A stretch of DNA of 7,979 bases. Origin: Bacteroidota bacterium (GTDB lineage: Bacteria > Bacteroidota > Ignavibacteria > SZUA-365 > JAADGX01). The stretch spans positions 1 to 7,979 of the forward strand of contig JAJRXL010000234.1 of the NCBI GenBank assembly GCA_024276335.1, in the 5' to 3' direction. The position numbers and the translations under genes were made by a program. The notes beneath the pieces were generated by a model that was not told the DNA's origin, searched no databases, and was given only the letters and a program-made list of their open reading frames with translations. Positions 1 through 7,904 of the stretch are shown in pieces (the stretch's first letter is position 1; each line of letters starts with the position of its first letter).

Positions 1-430
1 GAAAGACCCCGGGGTGTTCGACTCGTACTTTCCATATGATGCGATTCGATAATACATGGTTCCGGATTCCCTTTTTTCCGACGTCGCGTCTTGAAAGCGC
101 CGACTTCGCAGAACTCCCGCAACCGGAGATGTCACGCCCCCGGTAAACCGTTTCGTTTTTTGGACATGCAATACTTATAACAACGCCAAGGATTATGAAA
201 GAGCGCTTAATCGGTCATGAACGCAGATATGAATCCGGACTAATTTCCTCAGATTTTTCATACTATCAACATAATCATTATTTAGCAGGGTGTTATTCGC
301 ATAAAGCTTAAAAAGATAATAAAATCTCACTAAAAGAGCAACTTCTTCCCGACGAGAAGATATGGCACCGATCTTCCCCCGGGATAACTTGAATTGCCTC
401 AAGAAATTTTGCTGAATATTCGTCGTATCG
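1..430. other. Gene-poor flank, mostly non-coding
   Basis: I see no convincing complete gene here. Two weak edge signals overlap at the far left. On the minus strand an ATG at 57-55 opens a frame that runs out of the window (MYYRIASYGKYESNTPGSF), with a purine-rich AAAGGGAA some 12 bases upstream, so it could be the start of a gene lying to the left. On the plus strand a frame entering at base 2 ends in TAA at 50-52 with a protein-like tail (DPGVFDSYFPYDAIR). Both cannot be genes in the usual way, and neither is strong. Bases 122-161 hold a weak ACCGG/CCGGT inverted repeat (122-126 and 140-144) with the T-rich run TTTCGTTTTTT at 151-161, a poor terminator candidate for a plus-strand gene. From about 165 the sequence becomes AT-rich, unlike the neighbouring genes, as expected of an intergenic spacer downstream of the vWA gene. 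Confidence 0.5.
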
Positions 431-2095
431 TCATTTCATGAAAACAACCGGTATTATTTTACGAAATCCTCCGGCTTCGACAATCAGAAAATACACTCCA
501 TTGTTCAAACCACGTCCGTCAATGCGAAAAAGGTGTTCACCTCCTGCGAAGATTCCCTCTACCAGCTTTTTCACCTTGTTTCCATTGGCATCGTAAAGGT
601 GGAGCATTGCACGTAATGCCCGTGGCACCGAAAGCCGCACCTGGATTTCATCCTGCCCCGTCCAGGCACCCGGACCAAACGGATTTGGAAATGCGCTGAC
701 GTGGAACCCACGTTCTTCGTTTCCGTCAATATCCACGACGGGTACAATTTCAACCATGCCGCCTGTCTCCTGAAAAAACCGGCACGGCGTACGGAGTCCG
801 GCAAGGTTAAAGGAGACCCGACACCTGGCGCTGGCGTTTCCGAGCGGTTTAAACAGGAACCTCCCCAACGAAAGCGGTGAAGTTACCACTACGGTTGTAT
901 CGAAGACGAGATGAAGGCCCCGGGGATTCAGTTCAGCCTTGTAGCGACAGTCTTCCAGCGCACTCTCACTGAAATCTACGCTCAGAAATTCCAGGCACTG
1001 CCGGTCAAAAACCACGTCGATGTATTTCGCCTCGATCAGAAGGCTGTCGTATTGTCGCGGGATGCGCACAACAACTCGCGCGGTGTCGGCGGCAGTCACG
1101 TGTATATCGTCTGTTTTGAGCCGGATTTCTTCCAACTGGTTCTTGCGATAAGGAGCGATGTACGTAAAATCCGCCCTCGCGTTCCCGCCGCAATAGGTAT
1201 CCGGCCTGCCGACCTCAACCGTAACCGTTCGTGTTGTTCCATCCGGGCATCCCGGCCAGTACGTCATCGCGCAGAAATCGAAATGCCTGCGCATCATGCC
1301 CCGCAGATCGTTGTAGATATCCCTGAGCTCGGACATGGTGATTCCCATGTAGGCTATGCCACCCGTCTCGCGAGCAAGCGCGGAAAACGCCGCGTCGTTA
1401 CCCGTGCCCCCCTCCGCTACCTGCACGGGAAAAATTCTGAGCTTGTTGGCCCGCGCGGTATCGATGCAAGATTGCAAGGTGTACCGGGTGCTGGCATTGT
1501 CAAAGCCGTTGTCGGAAATCACGACCACGGCCTGGCACTCCCATCCCTCCTTGTGGATAAGCTCTTCCATCCCCCTGCCGATACCGTCATACAACGCTCC
1601 CGGTCCTAAAGCGAAAAGACCCTTTATGCCGTTCAACAAACGCTGAACGTCATTCGTCCATGGGACCACGGTATGGACGTATCCCCGGAAAACCACCACC
1701 GTGGCATAATCACAATCGCCGTTCAGGCCCCGGACGAACGTCTCCGCAGCAACTTTGACACTGTCGAATATCGGGCCGTTGATGCTGCCGCTGGCATCGA
1801 GAACCAGCGCCACGGAAAGGCAACACTCCTCCTCGGGCGGTGGGCAGTAGAACATGAACGTTGAAACCGGCACACCGTTCTCGTCAAGGGACAACTGCGG
1901 TCGCTGGACATCAAACCGTTTCTCAGCTCCACAAGTTATTTCGAGATTGACGAGAACCTCCGGGTACCAGAGCGTATCGATGCCAAGAATGGTCACGTCT
2001 GGTTGCGCCTGGAGTAGTCCCGGCCAAAACAAGAACCAAAGCGCAGTGATCCAGACCAGGGCCGATCCATTGCGTAGTGCTTGGAAATTCATCAT
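431..2095 (-). CDS. Secreted von Willebrand A domain protein with C-terminal sorting (T9SS/FlgD-like) domain
   Basis: Probable exported surface or secreted protein; its ligand cannot be told from sequence. Numbering is from the upstream ATG at 2110 (559 aa). I prefer the ATG at 2095 (Met6) or 2092 (Met7), because AGAGG sits 6-9 bases before them while the ATG at 2110 has no ribosome binding site. A signal peptide follows (hydrophobic about 17-33, likely cleavage after LQA35). The vWA domain covers about 98-270: MIDAS DASGS at 105-109, GPGALYDGI at 169-177, ISDNGFDN at 198-205, and TGG at 249-251. The MIDAS threonine expected in GGTALYD is Gly171, and an extra Asn lies in the usual SDGxDN, so metal binding may be weakened. 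Residues about 325-455 look like a beta-sandwich, perhaps cohesin-like (low confidence). Residues about 470-559 are a sorting domain with FPNPF (474-478), YDANG, NNGVYF and a basic C-terminus. Fourteen cysteines suggest disulphides and an extracytoplasmic site. The protein family is clear; the specific function is unknown. Confidence 0.88.
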   Translation of the reverse strand: MMNFQALRNGSALVWITALWFLFWPGLLQAQPDVTILGIDTLWYPEVLVNLEITCGAEKRFDVQRPQLSLDENGVPVSTFMFYCPPPEEECCLSVALVLDASGSINGPIFDSVKVAAETFVRGLNGDCDYATVVVFRGYVHTVVPWTNDVQRLLNGIKGLFALGPGALYDGIGRGMEELIHKEGWECQAVVVISDNGFDNASTRYTLQSCIDTARANKLRIFPVQVAEGGTGNDAAFSALARETGGIAYMGITMSELRDIYNDLRGMMRRHFDFCAMTYWPGCPDGTTRTVTVEVGRPDTYCGGNARADFTYIAPYRKNQLEEIRLKTDDIHVTAADTARVVVRIPRQYDSLLIEAKYIDVVFDRQCLEFLSVDFSESALEDCRYKAELNPRGLHLVFDTTVVVTSPLSLGRFLFKPLGNASARCRVSFNLAGLRTPCRFFQETGGMVEIVPVVDIDGNEERGFHVSAFPNPFGPGAWTGQDEIQVRLSVPRALRAMLHLYDANGNKVKKLVEGIFAGGEHLFRIDGRGLNNGVYFLIVEAGGFRKIIPVVFMK

Positions 2096-2274
2096 GACAT
2101 ACCTCTGCATGTTTTCAGACCGATGACTTTTGTCGCTGAATACATGAGATACCTGCTAATAGCGTCATCGCATCGCCGACAACCGGCACACGGTGAGGCG
2201 CTGCTCTTTTAAATACTTGAAAGGAAAAGATCAGAAAATCAAGCAGCGTTTTTGAGAAACTTCAAGAACTTCCA

Positions 2275-2293
2275 CCGGAATAATTTCTTCCGG
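2275..2293 (-). terminator. Small hairpin between the two minus-strand genes, possible terminator
   Basis: CCGGAA (2275-2280) and TTCCGG (2288-2293) form a perfect 6-bp stem with a 7-base loop, about 60 bases past the stop of the GAF/GGDEF-like gene. No T-tract follows on either strand, so it is not a standard intrinsic terminator and may be only a chance inverted repeat. The rest of the 242-base gap (2111-2352) shows no gene. Reading towards the vWA gene, TTGTCG, a 15-base spacer and TATTAG make a poor promoter match. Confidence 0.2.
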
Positions 2294-2352
2294 CGACATT
2301 TATCACGGCATTGCCGCATCATGTATATCTGGTTCGCTGTATCGCTTGTCGG

Positions 2353-4233
2353 TCATACAACTTTTACGCAGTTTCCTCCGTCCGAAACCGCCCGGTCCAC
2401 GACCTGTTGGGCTACGTTCAGTATCTGGCCGCTGTCCATGCCTTCCGCGTACACGCAGCAGCCAATGCTGGCCGTCACGGAAAAGGACGATCCATCGAGC
2501 GCAATCGACGTGGAAGCGATAGTAGTGCGAAACTTCTCGCCCACCAGGTAGGCGTTTTCGCTTCCCGTGTGCAGGCAGAGAATGCCAAACCTCGATTGGT
2601 CAAGCTTTCCCACCACGTGATACGATTCAAGCGACGAACGAAGGGCGCCACCCAGGGATTTGAGGATGTGTTCCATGCCGGCAAGGCCGTGACGCTGCAG
2701 AAGTTGATCCGCGTGGTCGAGCGCCACCACGTAAAACGACATCTCGCCCCCGTGATCTTCGCATCGCTTCCGCTCTTCGTCCAATCGTTGTAACAAGTAC
2801 GTGCGGCTGGCCACGCGCGTGGACTCGTCGATCATCAGGTGCTGTCGCACAAGGGTATTGAGCGAGAGCACCTCCAGGGCCATGGATACAATCTCGGCGA
2901 TGCGCCGGATGATTTCGAGGTCCCGCCCCGCGTACTGGTGTTTTTCCTTGTACTCGGCTACAATAATACCGAAACAACGGTTAGCGGTTGTCAGCGGGAC
3001 AAGGCACAGTGAACCATTGCCGCGGATGTTTTCCTTTCTTTCGAAGCGGAACTTGTCTTCGGTCGGTGCATCGACGATAACCGGTTCCATGGATTGCAGC
3101 ACCTGCCCCACCAATCCGTTTTCCATGTCAATGACCGTCCCTTCCTTGATGTAGGGCTCCTCGCTCATCTTGGTGACGCTGCGCTTCACCACCCATTCGC
3201 CCGATGGCTCATTGAGCACCACCGCCACGTAATCCCAATCCACCGCCTCCGTGGTGGCGGTTGCCGCCGCCGATGCGATGCCATACGGATCGAGATGCAG
3301 CGCGATGCTCTGCCGCATGTTGTCAATAACTTTGAGCAGCTTGGAGTCCGCTTCGAGATCATACTTATGCGAATAGCTTTGCAGGAGAGTCGCCAGCAGG
3401 GCGGTGAAATGACCCATGGTTGCGACCGTCTCCAAGCCAAAGGAATCGGGGGCCTTGCTGTCCGCGGCAAGAATCGCGACACAGTCATTCTGGAAAAACA
3501 TGGGAACGCCGACGAAGCTGTGTACGCCCTGGTTGGAATTATAATACGGCAGGAGTTCCGCTTCCGCCTCGGTCGGAATCTCGGAGATAATTTCCGGCCG
3601 CATGCTCTCGGCCACGCGACCCAGGAGATCGTTGGTCAGGGGATACCGGCGGGCAGGCGTAAACTGCTTGCTGTCGGTCACATGCGACCCGATCACGATC
3701 TGGCCCCGGTCGCGATTGATCCAGAATATACCGACCGTGTGCGCGAACAGCATTTCCTTGAGCACCGTCAACAGGCGCAGCGTGAGATAATCGAACTCTC
3801 CCCGTGGATCGGTGGGTATCGCTTCCAGGTTATACTTGTAGTAACTTTCCGGGATCGCAATTTCCTTGGGCTTGTACGGCAACCGCACGGTCGAGGCATC
3901 GGAGGCACGGGCATCCAACGGCACGTCGCGCGCCGTTTCCTTCCCGCCGGCGGAGTCCGCCCCGGATTTTTCCTTTTCCTCTTCGAACGAAAGAGGCAGA
4001 GTTGCGTCGCCGGCTTTTTTCTTCTTCGATTTCTTGCGCTGGTCAGACATGTCCTGGTCGGATTGGGTTTCGGCTTGGTCCGGCGTGGACCCCATGAGAA
4101 AATACAACACCACCGCACCGATGACGAATATCGCAGCCGAGAGGATCTGGATGGTAACGTCGTAATCGACAACGATGAAAAGCACGGCGGCCGTCACCAT
4201 CAACAAGGCGATGAATATTGCGAATTTTCTCAC
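2353..4233 (-). CDS. Membrane-anchored tandem-GAF protein with degenerate GGDEF domain
   Basis: Probable cytoplasmic signal sensor tethered to the inner membrane, 626 aa. It starts at a GTG, with an in-frame TGA seven codons upstream and no clear ribosome binding site. Two membrane segments (about 4-22 and 28-47) form a short hairpin, followed by a charged, lysine-rich linker (about 64-95). GAF1 lies at about 145-290 (FVGVPMFF then AILAADSK at 240-260). GAF2 lies at about 300-455 (LVPLTTANRCFGIIVAEYKE at 411-430). The C-terminal 465-626 follows the GGDEF fold from DESTRVASRTYLLQRL, through LDHAD with a retained Asp506, to TASIGCCVY at 587-595. The signature is KLDQSRFGILCL (543-554), so the GGDEF residues are replaced by DQSRF and most metal-site residues are lost. 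Diguanylate cyclase activity is therefore unlikely (inference). It could bind nucleotide, pair with another enzyme or be purely structural. The gene is divergent from lon and 242 bases upstream of the vWA gene on the same strand; joint transcription is possible but not shown. Confidence 0.87.
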   Translation of the reverse strand: MRKFAIFIALLMVTAAVLFIVVDYDVTIQILSAAIFVIGAVVLYFLMGSTPDQAETQSDQDMSDQRKKSKKKKAGDATLPLSFEEEKEKSGADSAGGKETARDVPLDARASDASTVRLPYKPKEIAIPESYYKYNLEAIPTDPRGEFDYLTLRLLTVLKEMLFAHTVGIFWINRDRGQIVIGSHVTDSKQFTPARRYPLTNDLLGRVAESMRPEIISEIPTEAEAELLPYYNSNQGVHSFVGVPMFFQNDCVAILAADSKAPDSFGLETVATMGHFTALLATLLQSYSHKYDLEADSKLLKVIDNMRQSIALHLDPYGIASAAATATTEAVDWDYVAVVLNEPSGEWVVKRSVTKMSEEPYIKEGTVIDMENGLVGQVLQSMEPVIVDAPTEDKFRFERKENIRGNGSLCLVPLTTANRCFGIIVAEYKEKHQYAGRDLEIIRRIAEIVSMALEVLSLNTLVRQHLMIDESTRVASRTYLLQRLDEERKRCEDHGGEMSFYVVALDHADQLLQRHGLAGMEHILKSLGGALRSSLESYHVVGKLDQSRFGILCLHTGSENAYLVGEKFRTTIASTSIALDGSSFSVTASIGCCVYAEGMDSGQILNVAQQVVDRAVSDGGNCVKVV

Positions 4234-4422
4234 GTCAGGCAGATGGTCGGGTCAATGCGGATCAGCTACAGTTTGTAATAAGGGCTTCCATGAAACAAAG
4301 CTCCCAATATTATTGAACTTTATAGGAAAAAGCAATCATGTATCAAAGGATCGGTTCCGCTTCACCGCCGTATTCGGCGCCGGTCTTCAATTGCCGACCG
4401 AAGGGTAAATTAACGGTATGCA

Positions 4423-4451
4423 TTGTTTTTACACCCGTCCGGGAATATATT
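4423..4451 (+). promoter_or_regulatory. Candidate sigma70-like promoter for lon-prmC
   Basis: TTGTTT (4423-4428), a 17-base spacer and TATATT (4446-4451) form a reasonable -35/-10 pair (3/6 and 5/6 to the E. coli consensus). Transcription would start near 4458, giving lon a leader of only about 18 bases with no Shine-Dalgarno, which fits Bacteroidota habits. Upstream are two small inverted repeats: CGCCG-TATT-CGGCG (4366-4379) and CGGTC/GACCG (4381-4385, 4396-4400). These might be operator-like or incidental. I see no CIRCE heat-shock element. Bacteroidota primary promoters often differ from the E. coli consensus, so confidence is limited. Confidence 0.4.
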
Positions 4452-4475
4452 AAGGTTTTACCATGATAATAAACG

Positions 4476-6884
4476 ATGCCGAAAGTAACGCCCGAAAACA
4501 CTGAAACCGCCCCCGAGGTGATCCCGGAACGCCTTCCCGTCCTCCCATTACGGGATGTCGTCATTTTTCCCTACATGATCTTTCCCATTCTCATCGGGCG
4601 GGAGAACTCTATCACCGCGGTCAACCAGGCCCTGGAGCAGGATAAATACATCGCTCTCTTGACCCAGAAAATTCCGGACGAGGATTTCCCCACGGAGGAA
4701 TCGCTCTACAAGGTAGGGACCCTGGCCCGCATCATCCAGGTACTGAAACTGCCCAACGGCCTGATGAAAGTGCTCGTGGACGGTCTGCATCTCATACGCG
4801 TAACCACCTTCATCCCCACGGATTCTTTTTTCCACGTCGAGTTTGATGTGGAAAACCAGGACGTCGTTCCCGATATCCAACTCCATGCTCTGACACGCCA
4901 GGTAGGTTCCTTGTTTCACGAATACGTCAAGCTGAATCGCGACCTTCCCGGCGAGACCCTGATCTCTTTCGAAAACATCGCTTCGCCCATCCGCAAGTTA
5001 TACTTCGTGGCCTCCAGCCTCCACATCCCGGTCACTACCAAGCAAAAAATCATCGAACACCCTTCCATCGTCGATCAGTACCTCGAGCTCATCCGCATCC
5101 TGACCGAGGAGATTGAAATCCTCAACATGGAAATGGACATCGACAACCGCGTCCAGTCCAACATCCAGCAGTCCCAGCGCAAGTTTTACCTCCAGGAACA
5201 GATTCGCGTTTTGCAACAGGAACTCGGCAGCGACGCGGAACTCCCACCCGACCTGGCTGAACTCAAGGAAAAGATCCTGAAGGCAGGCCTCCCGCTCGAG
5301 GTGAAAGAGAAAGCCCTCGAGGAGTTCGACAAGCTGAAAACCATGACACCCCTTTCACCGGAAGCCACGGTAAGCAGGAACTACCTCGACTGGGTCCTTG
5401 CCGTCCCCTGGAATGTCCATACACCCGACGTTCTCGACATTGAATCCGCGCGGACCATTCTCGACAAGGACCATTACGGACTGGCGAAACCCAAGGATCG
5501 TATCCTTGAATTCATCGCCGTACTCAACCTCGTGCCCGAGATGCGGGGGCAGATCTTGTGTTTCGTAGGTCCTCCCGGCGTGGGTAAAACCTCCCTGGGG
5601 CGCTCCATCGCCCGGGCCCTGAATCGCAGGTTCGTCCGCCTGTCCCTGGGCGGCATTCACGACGAAGCGGAAATACGAGGACACCGCCGCACCTACATCG
5701 GCTCCATGCCGGGCAAGATCATCCAGGCCCTGCGCAAGGCCGGTTCCATGAACCCGGTCATTCTCCTGGACGAGATCGACAAGATGAGCGCGGACTTTCA
5801 CGGCGATCCGACCGCCGCGATGCTGGAAGTTCTCGACCCTGAGCAGAACTGCACGTTCAATGATCACTACCTTGACGTGGACGTCGACCTCTCGCGCGTT
5901 CTTTTCATCACCACAGCAAACGTCAGCTACGGGATCCCCGAACCGTTGCAAGACCGCATGGAAATCATCGAGATTCCCGGTTACCTGGAACACGAAAAAA
6001 TCGCCATCGCACAGCGCCACCTCGTTCCCCGCCAGATCCGCGAACACGGCCTGAAGGGATACGACGTCCGCTTCCAGAAACGCGCCCTTCGCCGCCTCAT
6101 CCGGGAATACACGATGGAAGCCGGGGTGCGTAACCTGGAACGGGAAATCGCCACCGTGTGCAGGAAGATCGCCAAAGAGGTCGTGCTCAAAAAACTGAAA
6201 CCCAACAACAAGCGGAAAACCCGTAGGACGATTTCCGTCACGCCGGGAAGCCTGAATACGTACCTTGGCGTTTCCCGCTATTCGGATAAGCACGCCGACA
6301 GGACACCGAAAGTCGGCATTGCCACCGGCCTGGCTTGGACCAGCATGGGCGGCGCCACCTTGCCCGTCGAGGTCGTGGTCATGAAGGGCCAGGAGAAGCT
6401 GACATTGACCGGCCAGCTCGGCGAGATCATGAAAGAATCGGCCATGGCTGCTTTGAGCTACTTGCGGGCCAACGCGGAGCGGTTCAACTTGCCTCACGAT
6501 TTCAATGCCGACCGTGAAATTCACATCCACCTGCCCGAGGGTTCCATACCCAAGGACGGCCCTTCTGCCGGTATCACGCTCACCATGGCTCTTCTGTCAG
6601 CCCTCAGCGGAGTACCTACCCGAGGTGACGTTGCCATGACGGGCGAGATCACCCTGCGGGGCGAAATATTACCCGTCGGAGGATTGAATGAAAAACTGCT
6701 CGCCGCGCGTCGCGCCCGCATCCGGACCATTCTCATTCCCGGAGAGAACAAGAAGGACCTGGTAGAAATCCCGGCGCCGGTAAAAGAAAACATGAACATC
6801 ATCCCCATCACTACAATTCCCGAGGCCATCGAGCACGTGTTCGTGCGCGGAGCCCGCGCGTTCGCCCGCAAGAAAAAATCCTGA
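4476..6884 (+). CDS. lon: ATP-dependent protease Lon (LonA type, S16 family)
   Basis: Cytoplasmic hexameric AAA+ serine protease that unfolds and degrades misfolded and selected regulatory proteins. At 802 aa it has the normal LonA length and appears intact. The N-terminal substrate-binding domain spans about 20-215 (LPVLPLRDVVIFPYM onward), followed by a coiled-coil region (about 225-290). The AAA+ module has Walker A GPPGVGKT at 365-372, Walker B VILLDEID at 428-435, likely sensor-1 Asn482 and Arg494 as the probable arginine finger. The protease domain (about 605-798) has Ser697 in PKDGPSAG and Lys740 in GGLNEK. Their spacing of 43 residues matches the E. coli catalytic pair, 679 and 722. 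A basic linker (NNKRKTRR, 577-584) precedes the protease domain. The start is fixed by an in-frame TAA at 4470-4472, two codons upstream of the ATG. No Shine-Dalgarno is suitably spaced. prmC follows six bases after the stop, indicating an operon. Identification is secure. Confidence 0.98.
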   Translation: MPKVTPENTETAPEVIPERLPVLPLRDVVIFPYMIFPILIGRENSITAVNQALEQDKYIALLTQKIPDEDFPTEESLYKVGTLARIIQVLKLPNGLMKVLVDGLHLIRVTTFIPTDSFFHVEFDVENQDVVPDIQLHALTRQVGSLFHEYVKLNRDLPGETLISFENIASPIRKLYFVASSLHIPVTTKQKIIEHPSIVDQYLELIRILTEEIEILNMEMDIDNRVQSNIQQSQRKFYLQEQIRVLQQELGSDAELPPDLAELKEKILKAGLPLEVKEKALEEFDKLKTMTPLSPEATVSRNYLDWVLAVPWNVHTPDVLDIESARTILDKDHYGLAKPKDRILEFIAVLNLVPEMRGQILCFVGPPGVGKTSLGRSIARALNRRFVRLSLGGIHDEAEIRGHRRTYIGSMPGKIIQALRKAGSMNPVILLDEIDKMSADFHGDPTAAMLEVLDPEQNCTFNDHYLDVDVDLSRVLFITTANVSYGIPEPLQDRMEIIEIPGYLEHEKIAIAQRHLVPRQIREHGLKGYDVRFQKRALRRLIREYTMEAGVRNLEREIATVCRKIAKEVVLKKLKPNNKRKTRRTISVTPGSLNTYLGVSRYSDKHADRTPKVGIATGLAWTSMGGATLPVEVVVMKGQEKLTLTGQLGEIMKESAMAALSYLRANAERFNLPHDFNADREIHIHLPEGSIPKDGPSAGITLTMALLSALSGVPTRGDVAMTGEITLRGEILPVGGLNEKLLAARRARIRTILIPGENKKDLVEIPAPVKENMNIIPITTIPEAIEHVFVRGARAFARKKKS

Positions 6885-6890
6885 TTCACT

Positions 6891-7754
6891 ATGACCGTCG
6901 GCGAATTGATTCGTACCTCCACCGAGTTCCTGAAGGAAAAGGACGTACTCGAACCCAGACTTTCCACTGAACTCCTGCTTTGCCATACGATGGGACGCCG
7001 GAGAATCGACCTCTACCTGCAGTTCGATAAGCCACTGGTAGAATCGGAGCTGGCGCGGTTCCGGGACAGCATCCGTCGACGGCTGCGGGGTGAGCCGGTG
7101 CAGTACATCGTCGGAGAAGCCGAGTTCTTCGGACATCACTTTTACGTGACAGCGGACGTACTTATCCCGAGGCCGGAAACCGAGCTGTTGTGCGAATCCG
7201 TGCTGGAATATATAAACAAGACTTTTCCCGAAGGCGCCCCTATCTCTCTTCTCGACATCGGAACCGGCTCGGGCAACATTCCCATCACCTTGCTTCTTCA
7301 GGCGCCGGGATTACGCGCAACCGGCGTTGACATAAGCGGGAAAGTGTTAGACGTCGCACGAAAAAATGCCGAGCGGCACAACGTTACCGACCGCCTGCGA
7401 CTGGAAGAGTTCGATATCCTGACAGGTAACACCGAATTGCTTCAGACGCCGTTCGACCTCGTGGTCTCGAATCCTCCCTACATTTCTGCGAACGACTTTG
7501 GCGATCTCCAAGTAGAGATACGCGAATACGAGCCTAAGATCGCAACCACCGACGGAGACGACGGGTTGACCTTTTTCCGGGCCATCGCTGAACACGTGAA
7601 AGGCCTCCTGAGCCCGGACGGCGCGGTGATAATAGAAGTCGGTATGGGACAGGCCGACGCCGTTGAGGATATCTTTAGAGCGCAGGGATTGCGTCCGTTT
7701 CAGCGACTGTACGACCTAGCGGGCATCGACCGCGTATTGGGCCTCACGTATTAA
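6891..7754 (+). CDS. prmC: Peptide chain release factor N5-glutamine methyltransferase PrmC (HemK)
   Basis: SAM-dependent cytoplasmic enzyme that methylates the glutamine of the GGQ motif in release factors RF1 and RF2, needed for efficient translation termination. At 287 aa it has the family's usual size and looks complete. An N-terminal helical domain (about 1-75) leads to the family signature RGEPVQYIVGEAEFFG (66-81) and LIPRPETELL (91-100). The class I methyltransferase core has the SAM-binding motif LDIGTGSG (121-128), acidic Asp147 (GVDIS) and the catalytic NPPY at 194-197, which holds the target glutamine. REYEPKIATTDGDDGL (211-226) and the DLAGIDRVL tail (275-283) are also typical of PrmC rather than of PrmB or DNA methylases. 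The ATG is six bases after the lon stop and has no Shine-Dalgarno, so translation probably depends on coupling with lon. Older annotations call this protein HemK. Confidence 0.97.
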   Translation: MTVGELIRTSTEFLKEKDVLEPRLSTELLLCHTMGRRRIDLYLQFDKPLVESELARFRDSIRRRLRGEPVQYIVGEAEFFGHHFYVTADVLIPRPETELLCESVLEYINKTFPEGAPISLLDIGTGSGNIPITLLLQAPGLRATGVDISGKVLDVARKNAERHNVTDRLRLEEFDILTGNTELLQTPFDLVVSNPPYISANDFGDLQVEIREYEPKIATTDGDDGLTFFRAIAEHVKGLLSPDGAVIIEVGMGQADAVEDIFRAQGLRPFQRLYDLAGIDRVLGLTY

Positions 7755-7806
7755 GCAGGGAAATAGCTCGGGATGTACTTGCTTTGTGCCATGAAAATGA
7801 TGTAAA

Positions 7807-7841
7807 TCAATGTCTCTCTCAATCGGAGAGATGATGATTGA
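7807..7841 (+). other. Imperfect hairpin downstream of prmC
   Basis: TCTCTC (7815-7820) and GAGAGA (7826-7831) form a 6-bp stem with the loop AATCG. An outer stem TCAAT (7807-7811) / ATTGA (7837-7841) extends it across an asymmetric internal loop. It starts 52 bases after the prmC stop. No T-tract follows, so it may be a weak or Rho-associated 3' end, an mRNA-stabilising structure, or chance. The rest of the 150-base gap to the tRNA shows no gene. A perfect TTGACA at 7838-7843 overlaps the hairpin's right arm but has no matching -10 at normal spacing. Confidence 0.3.
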
Positions 7842-7904
7842 CACATCGATGAACAGGAAACGATTGAGGACACGCCGAGAGGCGCCTGGTTGAGGGAGAA
7901 AATA

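Noticed and set aside
342..359. CTTCT...AGAAG inverted repeat as terminator of the vWA gene
   Set aside because: It has only 5 A/T-rich pairs and an 8-base loop, no T-tract, and lies more than 70 bases past the stop.
193..402. 69-codon minus-strand frame just downstream of the vWA gene
   Set aside because: It starts at TTG with no ribosome binding site, in an AT-rich stretch, and its protein has no recognisable pattern. I treat it as non-coding, though a small unknown gene cannot be fully excluded.
911..1609. 232-codon plus-strand open frame
   Set aside because: It is antisense to the vWA gene, with no domain, no ribosome binding site and a shadow-like composition.
2111..2352. Possible regulatory RNA or small gene between the two minus-strand genes
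   Set aside because: I found only a 6-bp hairpin and a poor promoter match, with no riboswitch-like conserved core and no supported small reading frame.
3094..4278. 394-codon plus-strand open frame
   Set aside because: It lies antisense to the GAF/GGDEF-like gene, whose domains are recognisable. The predicted protein is rich in His, Arg and Gly with no domain pattern, typical of the shadow of a GC-rich gene.
5355..6530. 391-codon minus-strand open frame
   Set aside because: It is antisense to the AAA+ and protease parts of lon, which is beyond doubt. The translation is a composition shadow without recognisable motifs.
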